Shown here in pieces: positions 53,689-62,636 of a stretch of 64,000 bases of DNA. A program made the translations under genes and the position numbers. Position 1 is the first letter of the stretch; each line of letters starts with the position of its first letter. Origin of the DNA: Scopulibacillus_A cellulosilyticus (GTDB lineage: Bacteria; Bacillota; Bacilli; Bacillales; Sporolactobacillaceae); NCBI RefSeq assembly GCF_042665295.1, contig NZ_JBHTCO010000010.1:52200-116199 (forward strand), given 5' to 3'. The notes below the pieces were generated by a model that searched no databases, was not told the origin of the DNA, and worked only from the letters and a program-made list of their open reading frames with translations.

Positions 53689-54033
53689 GGTTAAATTAAA
53701 TCAAAAAAAGACATGATTAATTTTACCTTTTAAGTTTAAACAGCATTTTTCACTGATGGAAGTTTCATTTTATAAGGGTTATTATTTTAGAGAATGGATA
53801 TTAATTAGCATCATTCTTCTTCAAAAATCTGTTTATTTACCTTAAAATTAATAATGACAATATTATTCTTAAAAATTTCTCAAATCCTAAATCTTCTATA
53901 AAATAGATTTGGTTTTTATCCCGGTGCAAAGTACAAGGAGTTTATTCACGCAGCAGCTTCACTAACCATCAGCAGGGAATGAACAACCCCCCACTAATGA
54001 AAGTTCACTTTATTAAACTAATGGAGGCAGCAT

Positions 54034-55338
54034 ATGAAAATAAATATCGGAATCGTTGGCCCAAAGGATTCTGTTGATTTTATAAATAGTATTGCGAAAG
54101 AATTCAAAACCAAGATACACCCTGTTTTATTTGTGTATAATAACGTAGAAGAAATAACCAATATTATTAAAGAAAATGAGCATTTAGTTGATATCTGGAT
54201 TTTTTCCGGACTGACTCCTTATAATTTTGCAAAAAAAAATGGCCTTCAGAAGCTTTCTTTCTACCTTAGGCTCAATGAATCAAGTTTGACAAAGTCCCTT
54301 ATGGAAATCGTCTATAAAGGTCATAAAAACATCCAAAAAGCAAGCATTGATATGCTGGAAAAAAACGATGTTTATGAAACTTATCTTGATCTGGACATTC
54401 CATATGAAAATTTTTATCTATATGAGTACCCCGGTTATACCCCATATGATGATATTGTCAACTTTCATCATAAACTGTTTAAAGAGAACAAGGTTGATGT
54501 CTGCATTACCTGCCTTCGTTCTGTTTATGAACAATTACAGTCAATGGATATTCCGGTATTTAGAGTTACACCAACACGTGTCAACGTTCGGCATACCTTT
54601 AACACCGCGCTTCAACAATGGGAAACACAGCAGTTTAAACAATCACAAATTGCCATTATGCTGATCAGAACAGGCGACGCTGAAAAAATAGATAATAAAC
54701 AATCTCTTTCGTATGATTTACATAGACTAGACTTGGAACTTCAGTCAGCTATCGTCGATTATGCTGAATCTATTTCTGGTTCTTATGTATCACTGGGGAT
54801 TGGAAATTCAATTGTATTTTCTACAAGGGGATCCCTGGAAGGTCAAGGACAGCAGGGACTGGCTCTTTTAGACCGGCTAGCCTTAATTACCGATTTGCCT
54901 TCTAATATCGGGATCGGTTACGGCGAGACTTCTTTGGCGGCGGAAGAAAACGCGCGTCTTGCTTTATACCATGCACAGAAATACGGTGAATTTTGCGCTT
55001 TTCTTGTCGATAGTAACGGAACTATTGAAGGTCCCCTAAAAGAGCAACAAAGTATTTCCTTTGAATATCGCAATGAGAATAAAGAAATCAGCGAGAAACT
55101 GAAACGCGCCGGAGTAACAATAACAACTTTCAACAAAATCTTATCTGTTCAAACAGGGGTAGGCAACCATGCGATAACGGCTTCCGATGTAGCAGAATGG
55201 CTAAAAATGACTCAAAGAAATGCTCGGCGAATACTGAACAGCCTGGTCGAACAAAAACTTGCAGAAATCATCGGCGAAGATGCTCCTACATCACGAGGCA
55301 GACCACGAAAAATATATCGTATCGGAACTGATTTATAA
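54034..55338 (+). CDS. Multidomain transcriptional regulator with GGDEF-like and winged-helix domains
   Basis: 434 residues. The N-terminal part (1-~190) resembles a PrpR/periplasmic-binding-like sensor (IGIVGPKDSVDF start). The middle (~200-330) has a degenerate nucleotide-cyclase/GTP cyclohydrolase III-like fold (IGIGYGETSLAAEENARLAL). The C-terminus (~355-430) is a helix-turn-helix (TASDVAEWLKMTQRNARRIL) with an AT-hook-like GRPRK end. It reads away from the hpaB2 operon and probably controls this or the permease gene. GGAGG is 6 bases before the ATG. I do not know a characterised homologue. Confidence 0.8.
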   Translation: MKINIGIVGPKDSVDFINSIAKEFKTKIHPVLFVYNNVEEITNIIKENEHLVDIWIFSGLTPYNFAKKNGLQKLSFYLRLNESSLTKSLMEIVYKGHKNIQKASIDMLEKNDVYETYLDLDIPYENFYLYEYPGYTPYDDIVNFHHKLFKENKVDVCITCLRSVYEQLQSMDIPVFRVTPTRVNVRHTFNTALQQWETQQFKQSQIAIMLIRTGDAEKIDNKQSLSYDLHRLDLELQSAIVDYAESISGSYVSLGIGNSIVFSTRGSLEGQGQQGLALLDRLALITDLPSNIGIGYGETSLAAEENARLALYHAQKYGEFCAFLVDSNGTIEGPLKEQQSISFEYRNENKEISEKLKRAGVTITTFNKILSVQTGVGNHAITASDVAEWLKMTQRNARRILNSLVEQKLAEIIGEDAPTSRGRPRKIYRIGTDL

Positions 55339-55430
55339 TTTAATGCCAACAACCGCTTAAGAATTCATACCCCAGTAAAACGTTAATAATGTATTTTGGA
55401 CTCCTCTAACATGCTTAACAAACAGAAATT

Positions 55431-55462
55431 AAGACTGTCACTCAATAGACAGTCTTTTTTCT
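55431..55462 (+). terminator. Terminator of the regulator gene
   Basis: Perfect stem AAGACTGTC / GACAGTCTT, 8-base loop, followed by TTTT. Confidence 0.9.
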
Positions 55463-55474
55463 CCCAAAATTAGA

Positions 55475-55503
55475 AACCGAACAATGAGGATCATTGTCCG
55501 GTT
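55475..55503 (-). terminator. Terminator of the APC permease gene
   Basis: Stem AACCGGACAATG / CATTGTTCGGTT with one wobble pair, AT-rich downstream on the minus strand. Confidence 0.75.
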
Positions 55504-55523
55504 AAATTCTTTATAGAAAACTG

Positions 55524-57011
55524 TTAATCATATTTTTTTTCAAAGTCAAAATCAAACTCACATTCCTCAAGCGGCACAACCTTGGTTTTCTTAATCCACT
55601 TATATCCAAACCATAAGCAAAGGAAAAGCGGGATACCCATATAGGCGGCTATGAGACTTCCCCAATCAATATGACCGCCGAGAAACGCTTGGTAATCTTG
55701 AGCCAAAATAACGATTAATCCGATAACTATCGCAAAAATTGGTCCAAACGGATACCATTTTGCGCGGTATGGCAGCTTATCTAATGAATGGCCCTGGGCT
55801 ATATATGCTTTGCGGAAGCGATAGTGGCTGATTGAAATACCTAGCCAGAAAATGAAGCCTGTAATGCCGACCGAGTTCATTAACCATACATAGACCTTGC
55901 CATCACCGAAAATCGAAGCAAAAAAGGCAAGCATACCGACAATACATGTTAGGAATATTGCGGCAACTGGTACACCCCGTTTGTTAAGCTTTGCGAAAAT
56001 ACGCGGCGCTTGTCCTGCTTTTGCCATTGAATACAACATACGGGTTGACGCATACAGACTGGAATTGCCGGCAGACAACACTGCAGTTAAAATAACCGCA
56101 TTCATCACTGAAGCTGCAAAAGCAAGTCCCGCCTTTTTAAATACCAAAGTAAACGGACTAACCATAACATTGTCACTTTGCAAGTTGTGATTAGTATAAG
56201 GAATGATCAGACCGATCACAAGTATTGCCAGCACATAAAAGAGAAGAATTCTCCAGAAGATACTTTTGACGGCCTTTGGCACGTTCTTAGCCGGATTCTC
56301 ACTTTCACCGGCTGCGACACCAACGATTTCCGTGCCTTGAAAGGAAAACCCTGCCGCAATGAAAATGCTGAAGATTCCCATAAAGCCGCCTGAAAAAGGC
56401 GCTTTGCCGACTGTAAAGTTTTTAACTCCGACTGCTTCACCGCCCATAATGCCGAAAATCATTAGTATGCCGACGATAATAAAAATGATAACCGTTGCGA
56501 CTTTAATAAAAGAAAACCAATATTCGCCTTCACCATATCCTTTAACAGATAAGTAATTTAAGAGAAAGATAATCACTAAGAATAATAAGCTCCATAATAA
56601 GGACGGGCTGTTCGGAAACCAAAATTTCATAACCATTGTTGAAGCGGTAAGCTCAGCGGCAATGGTCATTGCCCAGCTGTACCAGTAATTCCAGCCTAAG
56701 GCAAAACCAAACGCCGGGTCAATAAACTTTGTCCCATAAGTACTGAATGCGCCGCTTGTTGGCATAAATGATGCCATTTCTCCTAAGCTGGTCATCACGA
56801 AAAATACCATTGCACCAATCAAAGCATAGGCCAATATCGCGCCTCCGGGACCAGCTGTGTGTATGGCTGCCCCGCTTCCGAGGAAAAGCCCTGTGCCAAT
56901 AGCGCCTCCTATAGAAATCATCGTTAAATGACGAGATTTTAAACCGCGTTTTAATTTTTGTTCCTCTTGCTGGGGATGTTTTAAAACATCTTGTTCTTTT
57001 TGTACTGACAT
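55524..57011 (-). CDS. APC-family amino-acid permease (LysP/YvsH-like)
   Basis: 495 residues, 12 membrane segments, start ATG at 57011 after AAAGGACTG. LKSRHLTMISIGGAIGTGLF and GEMASFMPTSGAFSTYG mark the amino acid transporter family; the external loops and FSFQGTEIVGVAAGESENP resemble lysine/basic amino-acid permeases. Monocistronic, with a cre-like site about 66 bases upstream and a terminator of its own. The in-frame extension to 57059 has no ribosome site. Confidence 0.9.
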   Translation of the reverse strand: MSVQKEQDVLKHPQQEEQKLKRGLKSRHLTMISIGGAIGTGLFLGSGAAIHTAGPGGAILAYALIGAMVFFVMTSLGEMASFMPTSGAFSTYGTKFIDPAFGFALGWNYWYSWAMTIAAELTASTMVMKFWFPNSPSLLWSLLFLVIIFLLNYLSVKGYGEGEYWFSFIKVATVIIFIIVGILMIFGIMGGEAVGVKNFTVGKAPFSGGFMGIFSIFIAAGFSFQGTEIVGVAAGESENPAKNVPKAVKSIFWRILLFYVLAILVIGLIIPYTNHNLQSDNVMVSPFTLVFKKAGLAFAASVMNAVILTAVLSAGNSSLYASTRMLYSMAKAGQAPRIFAKLNKRGVPVAAIFLTCIVGMLAFFASIFGDGKVYVWLMNSVGITGFIFWLGISISHYRFRKAYIAQGHSLDKLPYRAKWYPFGPIFAIVIGLIVILAQDYQAFLGGHIDWGSLIAAYMGIPLFLCLWFGYKWIKKTKVVPLEECEFDFDFEKKYD

Positions 57012-57076
57012 CCTTATTTCAGTCCTTTCTTTATTGTAAGAGAAGAAATATTTGGCCAACTGTTAGGTGAAATGTT

Positions 57077-57090
57077 TTTAAGCGCTTACA
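57077..57090 (+). promoter_or_regulatory. cre-like site upstream of the APC permease
   Basis: TTTAAGCGCTTACA matches TGWAANCGNTNWCA at 13 of 14 positions; it is nearly palindromic. Suggests CcpA control. Confidence 0.65.
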
Positions 57091-57371
57091 AATTTTGTGC
57101 AAATTACTCATAAATATACAAAAGTAAAAATATTTTAAAGGTCATTTGTATATATACTATTTTAATAAATGACCAGTTACCTGAAAAGTGTTATTTTTTA
57201 ACAAACACTCGATACTTAATACCTCTTCCTAATAGTTGCAATTTTCATGCCAATAATTTAAAAGGTAAAATACTTAAACTGCGGTTAAAGCAGAAAATTT
57301 TTTTTGCACTTGATGCAAAAAAATTATAAAAATGTAGAAGTATTTTGCATGAAATGGCGTTCTCCAATTCA
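57091..57371. other. AT-rich gap between permease promoter and protease terminator
   Basis: No coding frame. Contains a perfect AT-rich inverted repeat (TTTTTTTGCA / TGCAAAAAAA, loop CTTGA, 57299-57323), which could be a protein-binding site or weak terminator. Confidence 0.5.
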
Positions 57372-57401
57372 AAAAAGACGCCCATGTTAGGACGCCTTTT
57401 T
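57372..57401 (-). terminator. Terminator of the subtilisin-like protease gene
   Basis: Hairpin AAAAAGGCGTCC / GGGCGTCTTTTT (two mismatches), six T on the minus strand, 20 bases after the stop codon. Confidence 0.7.
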
Positions 57402-57420
57402 AGCTCTAATACACCTTTGA

Positions 57421-60354
57421 TTATTTTTTCTTTGACTTCTTTACGGTAACTTTTGCCGGTTTACTTGTATTGCCGGCCTTATCTTTTGCTGTTACGTATA
57501 GTACGGAACCGGCCTTTTGCTTTTGGATTGCCGCTTTAAAAGTACCTTTAGTATTTGCTTTTGTTTCACCAATCGTTTTACCTTTCGATTTTACAGATAT
57601 TGCGGCTTTAGATTCAGTTTTTCCCTGAATTAATTTCTCTTTGTCATATACTGTGTTTACTTTTGGAGCAGCAGGCGGAATTTTATCTTTTACGGTAATT
57701 TTGACTGGCTTGCTTTCCCTTTTTGCAAGGTCCGTTACAGTTACATAAAGGATCGTTCCAGCCTTTTGCTTTTTAATTTTTACTTTAAAAGTTCCTTTAC
57801 TATTAGACTTGGCTGAAGCCATCACTTTCTTTGATGAATTTTTAACGTTCACTTTAATATTCGCTAACGTTTTTCCTGTCACAGTTGTATCTTTGTTGCT
57901 TACTGAATTGACCTTTGGCGAAGCAGGAGCTTTCCCCTTCTTTACAGCTATCTTAATAGAAGCTTTGGCTAAACCGTTTTTATCTGAAGCATTAATGTGA
58001 ACCAGCTGACCGGCTTTTTGGACTGGGATCTTTACAGTAAATGTCCCTTTCGACGAGGCTGTCGACTTGCCAAGCGTTTTGCTGCCTTTTTTCACTTGAA
58101 TTAATGTTCCTTTTTTAGCCGAGCCTGTGATATGGTCCATATTGTCCTTTATGTCATTGACTTTTACATTTAAATCTGCGACGCTTGCCGCACTATAAGC
58201 GTTGAGCCTTCCCCATCCTGAAACCTTATCAAAGCCCGGGGTTTTTGCTTCAGCTTGTGGGTTGCCGTCATCATCATAATCTTCATCAGTATTATCAACT
58301 TCTTTAAAAGCAACATTGTCTGCAGTTTCTGTTAAAATATTTTTAATTTCATCAGGTTTTAGTTTAGGATTTTCCGATAACAATACGCCTGCAGCAGCTG
58401 TTACATACGGTGTTGCCATGGATGTCCCCGATAAATATGTCACATTGCCATTTGGCAATAGGCTTGGGATATCAGTGCCAGGGGCAACGAGATCCAGGTC
58501 TTTTCCATAGTTAGAGTAATCCGCTGTAATATCAAGGCGATTGGTTGCCCCAACAGCGATCGTATAGCGGGAGGACGCTGGATAACCAACTTCATTGATA
58601 CCATCATTGCCGCTGGCCGCTACCACTGTCACGTTTTTAGAAGCGGCATATTTTAACGCATATTCAATCACTCGGCTGTAATCACCGCCAAGACTAAGAT
58701 TAATCACTTTAGCCCCTTTGTCTACAGCATATTTAATCCCCATCGCTATTTGGTCTGTTTCACCGCTGCCTGATTCATCGAGGACTTTTACAGGCATTAT
58801 TTTGACTTTTGGATCAAGACCGGACATAGAATAACCATTATCAGAAGCAGCCGCAATAATACCCGCAACATGAGTCCCATGCCCTTCATCATCATTCGTG
58901 TTATTATTTCGGGCAATAAAGTTTTTTCCTAAGTCTGTGCGAACTTTTTGTTTTAAATCGGCAAGTGTGCTGTCTACGCCTGTATCAACGACGGCAATTA
59001 ATGGTTCTTTTAATTGTCTTTTCTTTAATAATGATTTCATAGGTTCATTTTTAATATCAGCACCGCGCTTGCCGCCTTCTTGCCCGCTGTTTTTTAGGGG
59101 CCATTGATAATCATATTGAACATCGTTAGACATGTTGTGATAACGTTTGACAGGTTCAACAAAATCCACTTCCGGCATTTTTTTCAAACGATTAACAGTG
59201 ATTTTTTCTTGAGGGGATTTTGATAATTGATGACTGCCGATTTTCATGACATACATATTGTTAAATAATTGACCATTTGGTTTTAAACTTTTCGGAGCTG
59301 TTGCCTTGTCGCCATAAGCGCTCATTTTATTGTTTACAGATTTAATAGACTTGCCTTCTTTAAGTTTTACGATATATTTATTAGACACTGAACTTGCAGT
59401 TGAGTCACTGTTAGACAGCCCTGCCTTTTTCAATACATCGGAAAGCGGCTTCCCTTCTAAATGGGCCAAATCTATTTCTTGTGCAATCCCTGTAATCTTA
59501 TCTTTTAAGGCATTAGGAACGGCTTTCACCGTGATGTCATATAAGTTATTGATTGCTTTTTGATCTGACCTCGATATTTCATGAGAACTGTTGGACCCGT
59601 TTTCAGCTAAATCATCAAACAAAGGTTTTAGCTCAAGTAAATTTTTATAGACAGATTCTTTGGTATCCTTGTTAACAATCATTTTAGCAACTAAGAATGG
59701 AGCTGTTTTGTAATATAAAGAAGTAAGGTTTTTCCCATTGTCTGTCTTCGATAATAAATGATCCCTGATTAAACGCAGCTTGTTTAAAATATCTGTCCCC
59801 GATTTCCTTTGATCAGTGCTTAGCTCAACCGGGCATGGTTCATTGACTTGACTGGAAGGAGGAAGCTTGACGCCTTGATACCCTATTTTGTATTCTGCTT
59901 TTCCCGGGGTAGCTTCTCCATCTCCCTTTTCTTCACTGTCCGAGTATTCTACCTTTATGTAATATGGGCCTGACCAAGCATATGGGACAACAATTTGTGC
60001 CGGTTGACCCGGAACCGTAAATCCCCGGTACATATCAAAGGTGTCGTCTTTATTTGCTTTTTCCGAACTGGGATAGATTGATAAATTGAGTTCGGCATTG
60101 CTTGACAGCTTAATTCGCATATGTGTATCTTTTGATATTTCATCTTTAGCAGGTGTTATTTTGTACCAGCGAACTTGCTCAGGCTTATCAAAGGAGCTTT
60201 TTAACTCTTTTCCGTTTGTCAGCTGAACAGCTTCCTTTATAGACTGCCCGTTCAATTTATTTTGTGCATAACTTGCAGCGGGCTGAAATAAACTGAAACA
60301 TAGTACTAAGACAAGGAACACGGGCATTAATCGACAAATCTTGTTTTCTTTCAT
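57421..60354 (-). CDS. Secreted subtilisin-like (S8) serine protease with C-terminal repeat domains
   Basis: 977 residues. A signal peptide (1-~32, cut near AASYA-Q) is followed by a pre-peptidase-type beta domain (~40-165), a spacer, an I9-like pro-region (~320-410, YIVKLKEGKS) and the S8 domain. Catalytic residues: Asp ~457 (AVVDTGVD), His ~492 (GHGTHVAG), Ser ~643 (GTSMATP). Three C-terminal Ig-like repeats of ~80 residues, each with a KGTFKVKI- or KGTFKAAI-like strand and KAGxxLYVTxxD, probably bind the wall. No sortase motif. The ATG at 60354 follows GGAGG. It digests extracellular protein. Confidence 0.93.
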   Translation of the reverse strand: MKENKICRLMPVFLVLVLCFSLFQPAASYAQNKLNGQSIKEAVQLTNGKELKSSFDKPEQVRWYKITPAKDEISKDTHMRIKLSSNAELNLSIYPSSEKANKDDTFDMYRGFTVPGQPAQIVVPYAWSGPYYIKVEYSDSEEKGDGEATPGKAEYKIGYQGVKLPPSSQVNEPCPVELSTDQRKSGTDILNKLRLIRDHLLSKTDNGKNLTSLYYKTAPFLVAKMIVNKDTKESVYKNLLELKPLFDDLAENGSNSSHEISRSDQKAINNLYDITVKAVPNALKDKITGIAQEIDLAHLEGKPLSDVLKKAGLSNSDSTASSVSNKYIVKLKEGKSIKSVNNKMSAYGDKATAPKSLKPNGQLFNNMYVMKIGSHQLSKSPQEKITVNRLKKMPEVDFVEPVKRYHNMSNDVQYDYQWPLKNSGQEGGKRGADIKNEPMKSLLKKRQLKEPLIAVVDTGVDSTLADLKQKVRTDLGKNFIARNNNTNDDEGHGTHVAGIIAAASDNGYSMSGLDPKVKIMPVKVLDESGSGETDQIAMGIKYAVDKGAKVINLSLGGDYSRVIEYALKYAASKNVTVVAASGNDGINEVGYPASSRYTIAVGATNRLDITADYSNYGKDLDLVAPGTDIPSLLPNGNVTYLSGTSMATPYVTAAAGVLLSENPKLKPDEIKNILTETADNVAFKEVDNTDEDYDDDGNPQAEAKTPGFDKVSGWGRLNAYSAASVADLNVKVNDIKDNMDHITGSAKKGTLIQVKKGSKTLGKSTASSKGTFTVKIPVQKAGQLVHINASDKNGLAKASIKIAVKKGKAPASPKVNSVSNKDTTVTGKTLANIKVNVKNSSKKVMASAKSNSKGTFKVKIKKQKAGTILYVTVTDLAKRESKPVKITVKDKIPPAAPKVNTVYDKEKLIQGKTESKAAISVKSKGKTIGETKANTKGTFKAAIQKQKAGSVLYVTAKDKAGNTSKPAKVTVKKSKKK
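57427..58160 (-). repeat. Three tandem Ig-like coding repeats
   Basis: Codes for about residues 732-975 of the protease. Each ~80-residue unit contains P-(K/A)-V-(N/D)-x-(V/I), a KGTF strand and a Q-K-A-G-x-x-(V/L) turn; the last two are most alike. Confidence 0.7.
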
Positions 60355-60467
60355 TGAATACCTCCGCTTATTTTGATAAAAAGGACAAAAATATAACAAA
60401 TATTTTAATTCTATAAATTTATGGAAATTCCTGCTTCCACTTGATAAAAAATCAAATAAAACAAGAC

Positions 60468-60497
60468 GAAAGACGCCCTACTTATGAGGCGTCTTTC
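60468..60497 (-). terminator. Terminator-like hairpin at the asnB stop
   Basis: Perfect 10-bp stem GAAAGACGCC / GGCGTCTTTC with a 10-base loop, overlapping the stop codon by one base; weak T-run. Confidence 0.7.
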
Positions 60498-62347
60498 TAA
60501 CTTTCTTCAATTCTTACATGATATTCTTCCAGCCAATAATTCATTTGAGCTAAATGAGCAATTAATTGCGGTCCTGACATTAACTGACCAAACCATGGCA
60601 CCTTAAAAGCTCTTCCTCCTGATTCCGCTATATCTTGAACATTTTTCTTATCAACAATTTCTAAAAGCGGCGCTGATGGATGATTAATAACATCTTTCAG
60701 CCATTGAGTTACTGCTTCAGTATATTTTGGATGATAAGTTTTCGGATAAGGGCTTTTCTTTCGGTAGAGAACTTCATTTGGCAGCATACCCTCTAAAGCT
60801 TTTCGCAATACGCCTTTTTCTCTGCCATTTAACATTTTCATATCCCAAGGCACGTTCCAAACGTATTCCACTAATCGATGATCGGCAAACGGGACACGAA
60901 CCTCCAGACTTGCTCCCATGCTCATTCTGTCTTTACGATCTAATAGAGCGGTCATAAACCATATCATATTGAGGTAAAAAAGCTCTCTGCGGCTGGCGTC
61001 AACTCCGGTTTCCCCTTCCAGCCTCGGTGTTTCGTTAACAGTTTCCTTAAAACGTTCAAGTGCGTATTCCTTAAGGTTCAAACGGTTTTGCCATTTTTCA
61101 TTAAGTAATGTCTGACGTTCTTCTGTAGAACGCATCCACGGAAATCCTTCTTTAGACGATGTTTCCGGACTATGGAACCACGGATAGCCGCCAAAAATTT
61201 CATCAGCACATTCTCCTGATAATGCAACCGTCGCCCCGCGTTTAATACCTTTGCAAAACCAAAGCAATGAGGCATCGACATCCGCATATCCCGGCATATC
61301 ACGAATATGGATCACCTTTTTTAAATAGTCAACGAGTTGTTCATTATCAATAATTAAATTATGATGTGATGTTCCTAAAAACTGAGAAGCCATTCGAATG
61401 TAAGAACCATCTGCATTTGGCAGAAATTTATCGCTTTTAAAATATTTATCATTATCCTGATAGTCAATAGAATAAGTATGCAGCGGCCATTGATTATTCT
61501 CTTTAAATGCTTTAGCAGCAACAGAAGTGATAGCGCTTGAGTCTACACCTCCGGAAAGAAAGGTTGCCACAGGCACATCTGCATATAGCTGCCTTTTAAC
61601 AGCATCTTCAAATAGTTCCTTAATATGAGCCACTGTTTCATCTATATTATCAGTATGTTCATGACTTTTAACATTCCAGTAGCGCCATATTTTCACACCG
61701 TCTTTTGTAAAGGTCAATGCATGAGCCGGTCTGAGATCGTTAATTCCTTTATAAACGCCATGGCCCGGCGTTTTTGATGGACCTAATCCAAAAACTTCAG
61801 ATAAGCCCTCACGATCAACAACAACTTCAACATTTGGATGAGTTAAAATTGCCTTTAGTTCTGAGCCAAATAGCAGACTGCCGTTGTGCTCCCTGTAAAA
61901 AAACGGCTTAACGCCTAAGCGGTCACGGGCCGCAAACAGTTTTTGCTTCGTTTCATCCCAAATTGCAAACGCAAAAATGCCGTTAAATCTGTCTAGACAA
62001 TCTTCTCCCCATTCAATGTATGATGAAAGCAGTACCTCAGTATCCGAATGACCTTTAAACGTATGACCTAATTCGAGCAGGGCTCTGCGAATATCTTCAG
62101 TATTATAAAGCTCGCCATTATAAACCATTGTGTAAGTATGGCCGTTCATACTCTTTTGCATCGGCTGCGCTCCGCCGTTCGGGTCAACCACAATCAATCT
62201 GGCGTGACCAAAGGCAGCGCGCGGAGACAGCCATGTGTTAAGATCATCGGGTCCGCGGTGCTCAATGCTTTTCGCCATCTGATGAATGGTTTGCTGCTCA
62301 TATCTTAAATCTTTGCGCCAGTCAATCCATCCTGTTATCCCGCACAA
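60497..62347 (-). CDS. asnO: Glutamine-hydrolysing asparagine synthetase (AsnO/YisO-like)
   Basis: 616 residues. Class II glutaminase with Cys2 as nucleophile (MCGITGWID), HRGPDD, YNGELYN and GHSDTEVLL, then the ATP-pyrophosphatase domain with the PP-loop LSGGVDSS (~265) and the SGECADEIFGGYPWF motif. It makes asparagine from aspartate, ATP and glutamine. Length and details resemble the sporulation-linked AsnO of B. subtilis rather than AsnB. Start is TTG (MCGI) with GGTGGAG upstream; any other start would lose the essential Cys2. Confidence 0.9.
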   Translation of the reverse strand: MCGITGWIDWRKDLRYEQQTIHQMAKSIEHRGPDDLNTWLSPRAAFGHARLIVVDPNGGAQPMQKSMNGHTYTMVYNGELYNTEDIRRALLELGHTFKGHSDTEVLLSSYIEWGEDCLDRFNGIFAFAIWDETKQKLFAARDRLGVKPFFYREHNGSLLFGSELKAILTHPNVEVVVDREGLSEVFGLGPSKTPGHGVYKGINDLRPAHALTFTKDGVKIWRYWNVKSHEHTDNIDETVAHIKELFEDAVKRQLYADVPVATFLSGGVDSSAITSVAAKAFKENNQWPLHTYSIDYQDNDKYFKSDKFLPNADGSYIRMASQFLGTSHHNLIIDNEQLVDYLKKVIHIRDMPGYADVDASLLWFCKGIKRGATVALSGECADEIFGGYPWFHSPETSSKEGFPWMRSTEERQTLLNEKWQNRLNLKEYALERFKETVNETPRLEGETGVDASRRELFYLNMIWFMTALLDRKDRMSMGASLEVRVPFADHRLVEYVWNVPWDMKMLNGREKGVLRKALEGMLPNEVLYRKKSPYPKTYHPKYTEAVTQWLKDVINHPSAPLLEIVDKKNVQDIAESGGRAFKVPWFGQLMSGPQLIAHLAQMNYWLEEYHVRIEES

Positions 62348-62484
62348 CTTGCTCCACCTCTCTCTGTGAAAACTACTTACATATGCCTCTCTTTAACTTA
62401 TGATGGCGATTGTCGCTGTGTGATAACCCAAGTCTGATAACCGAACGTTATTTGAAGTTTTCTTTCTATTCATCATATAAAAAA

Positions 62485-62519
62485 ACAGACCGTCGAATAA
62501 CTTATCGGTCTGTACTTTT
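62485..62519. terminator. Hairpin with T-runs in the asnO leader / rocD upstream region
   Basis: Perfect 8-bp stem ACAGACCG / CGGTCTGT, 13-base loop, with seven T on the minus strand and five to six on the plus strand. It lies 138 bases before asnO, so it may be a leader attenuator of asnO. Confidence 0.6.
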
Positions 62520-62636
62520 TTACTGTAAATATAATGATCATCATGCTAAATGCAAATATTAATTATGGAGCAGGCTAAAATGATTAATGTTATAATTTAA
62601 AAAAGTAACCTTATTATTCAAAAAAGAGGTGCTGGT

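Larger units (their letters stand above)
53468..54033. other. Divergent control region between hpaB2 and the regulator gene
   Basis: Holds the hpaB2 promoter and operator, a long (~260 base) hpaB2 leader, two copies of the 13-mer ATCCCGGTGCAAA (53532-53544, 53918-53930), and an AT-rich hairpin (about 53886-53917) before the plus-strand gene. No coding frame seen. Confidence 0.6.

Noticed and set aside
62348..62636. T-box riboswitch for asnO
   Set aside because: The conserved T-box sequence (AGGGTGG.ACCGCG) was not found on the minus strand; only the terminator-like stem remains.
62521..62636. Sigma-54 promoter for rocD as in B. subtilis
   Set aside because: No TGGCA-N7-TTGC-type -24/-12 element; a TATAAT box at 62591 fits sigma-A better, although its -35 is weak.
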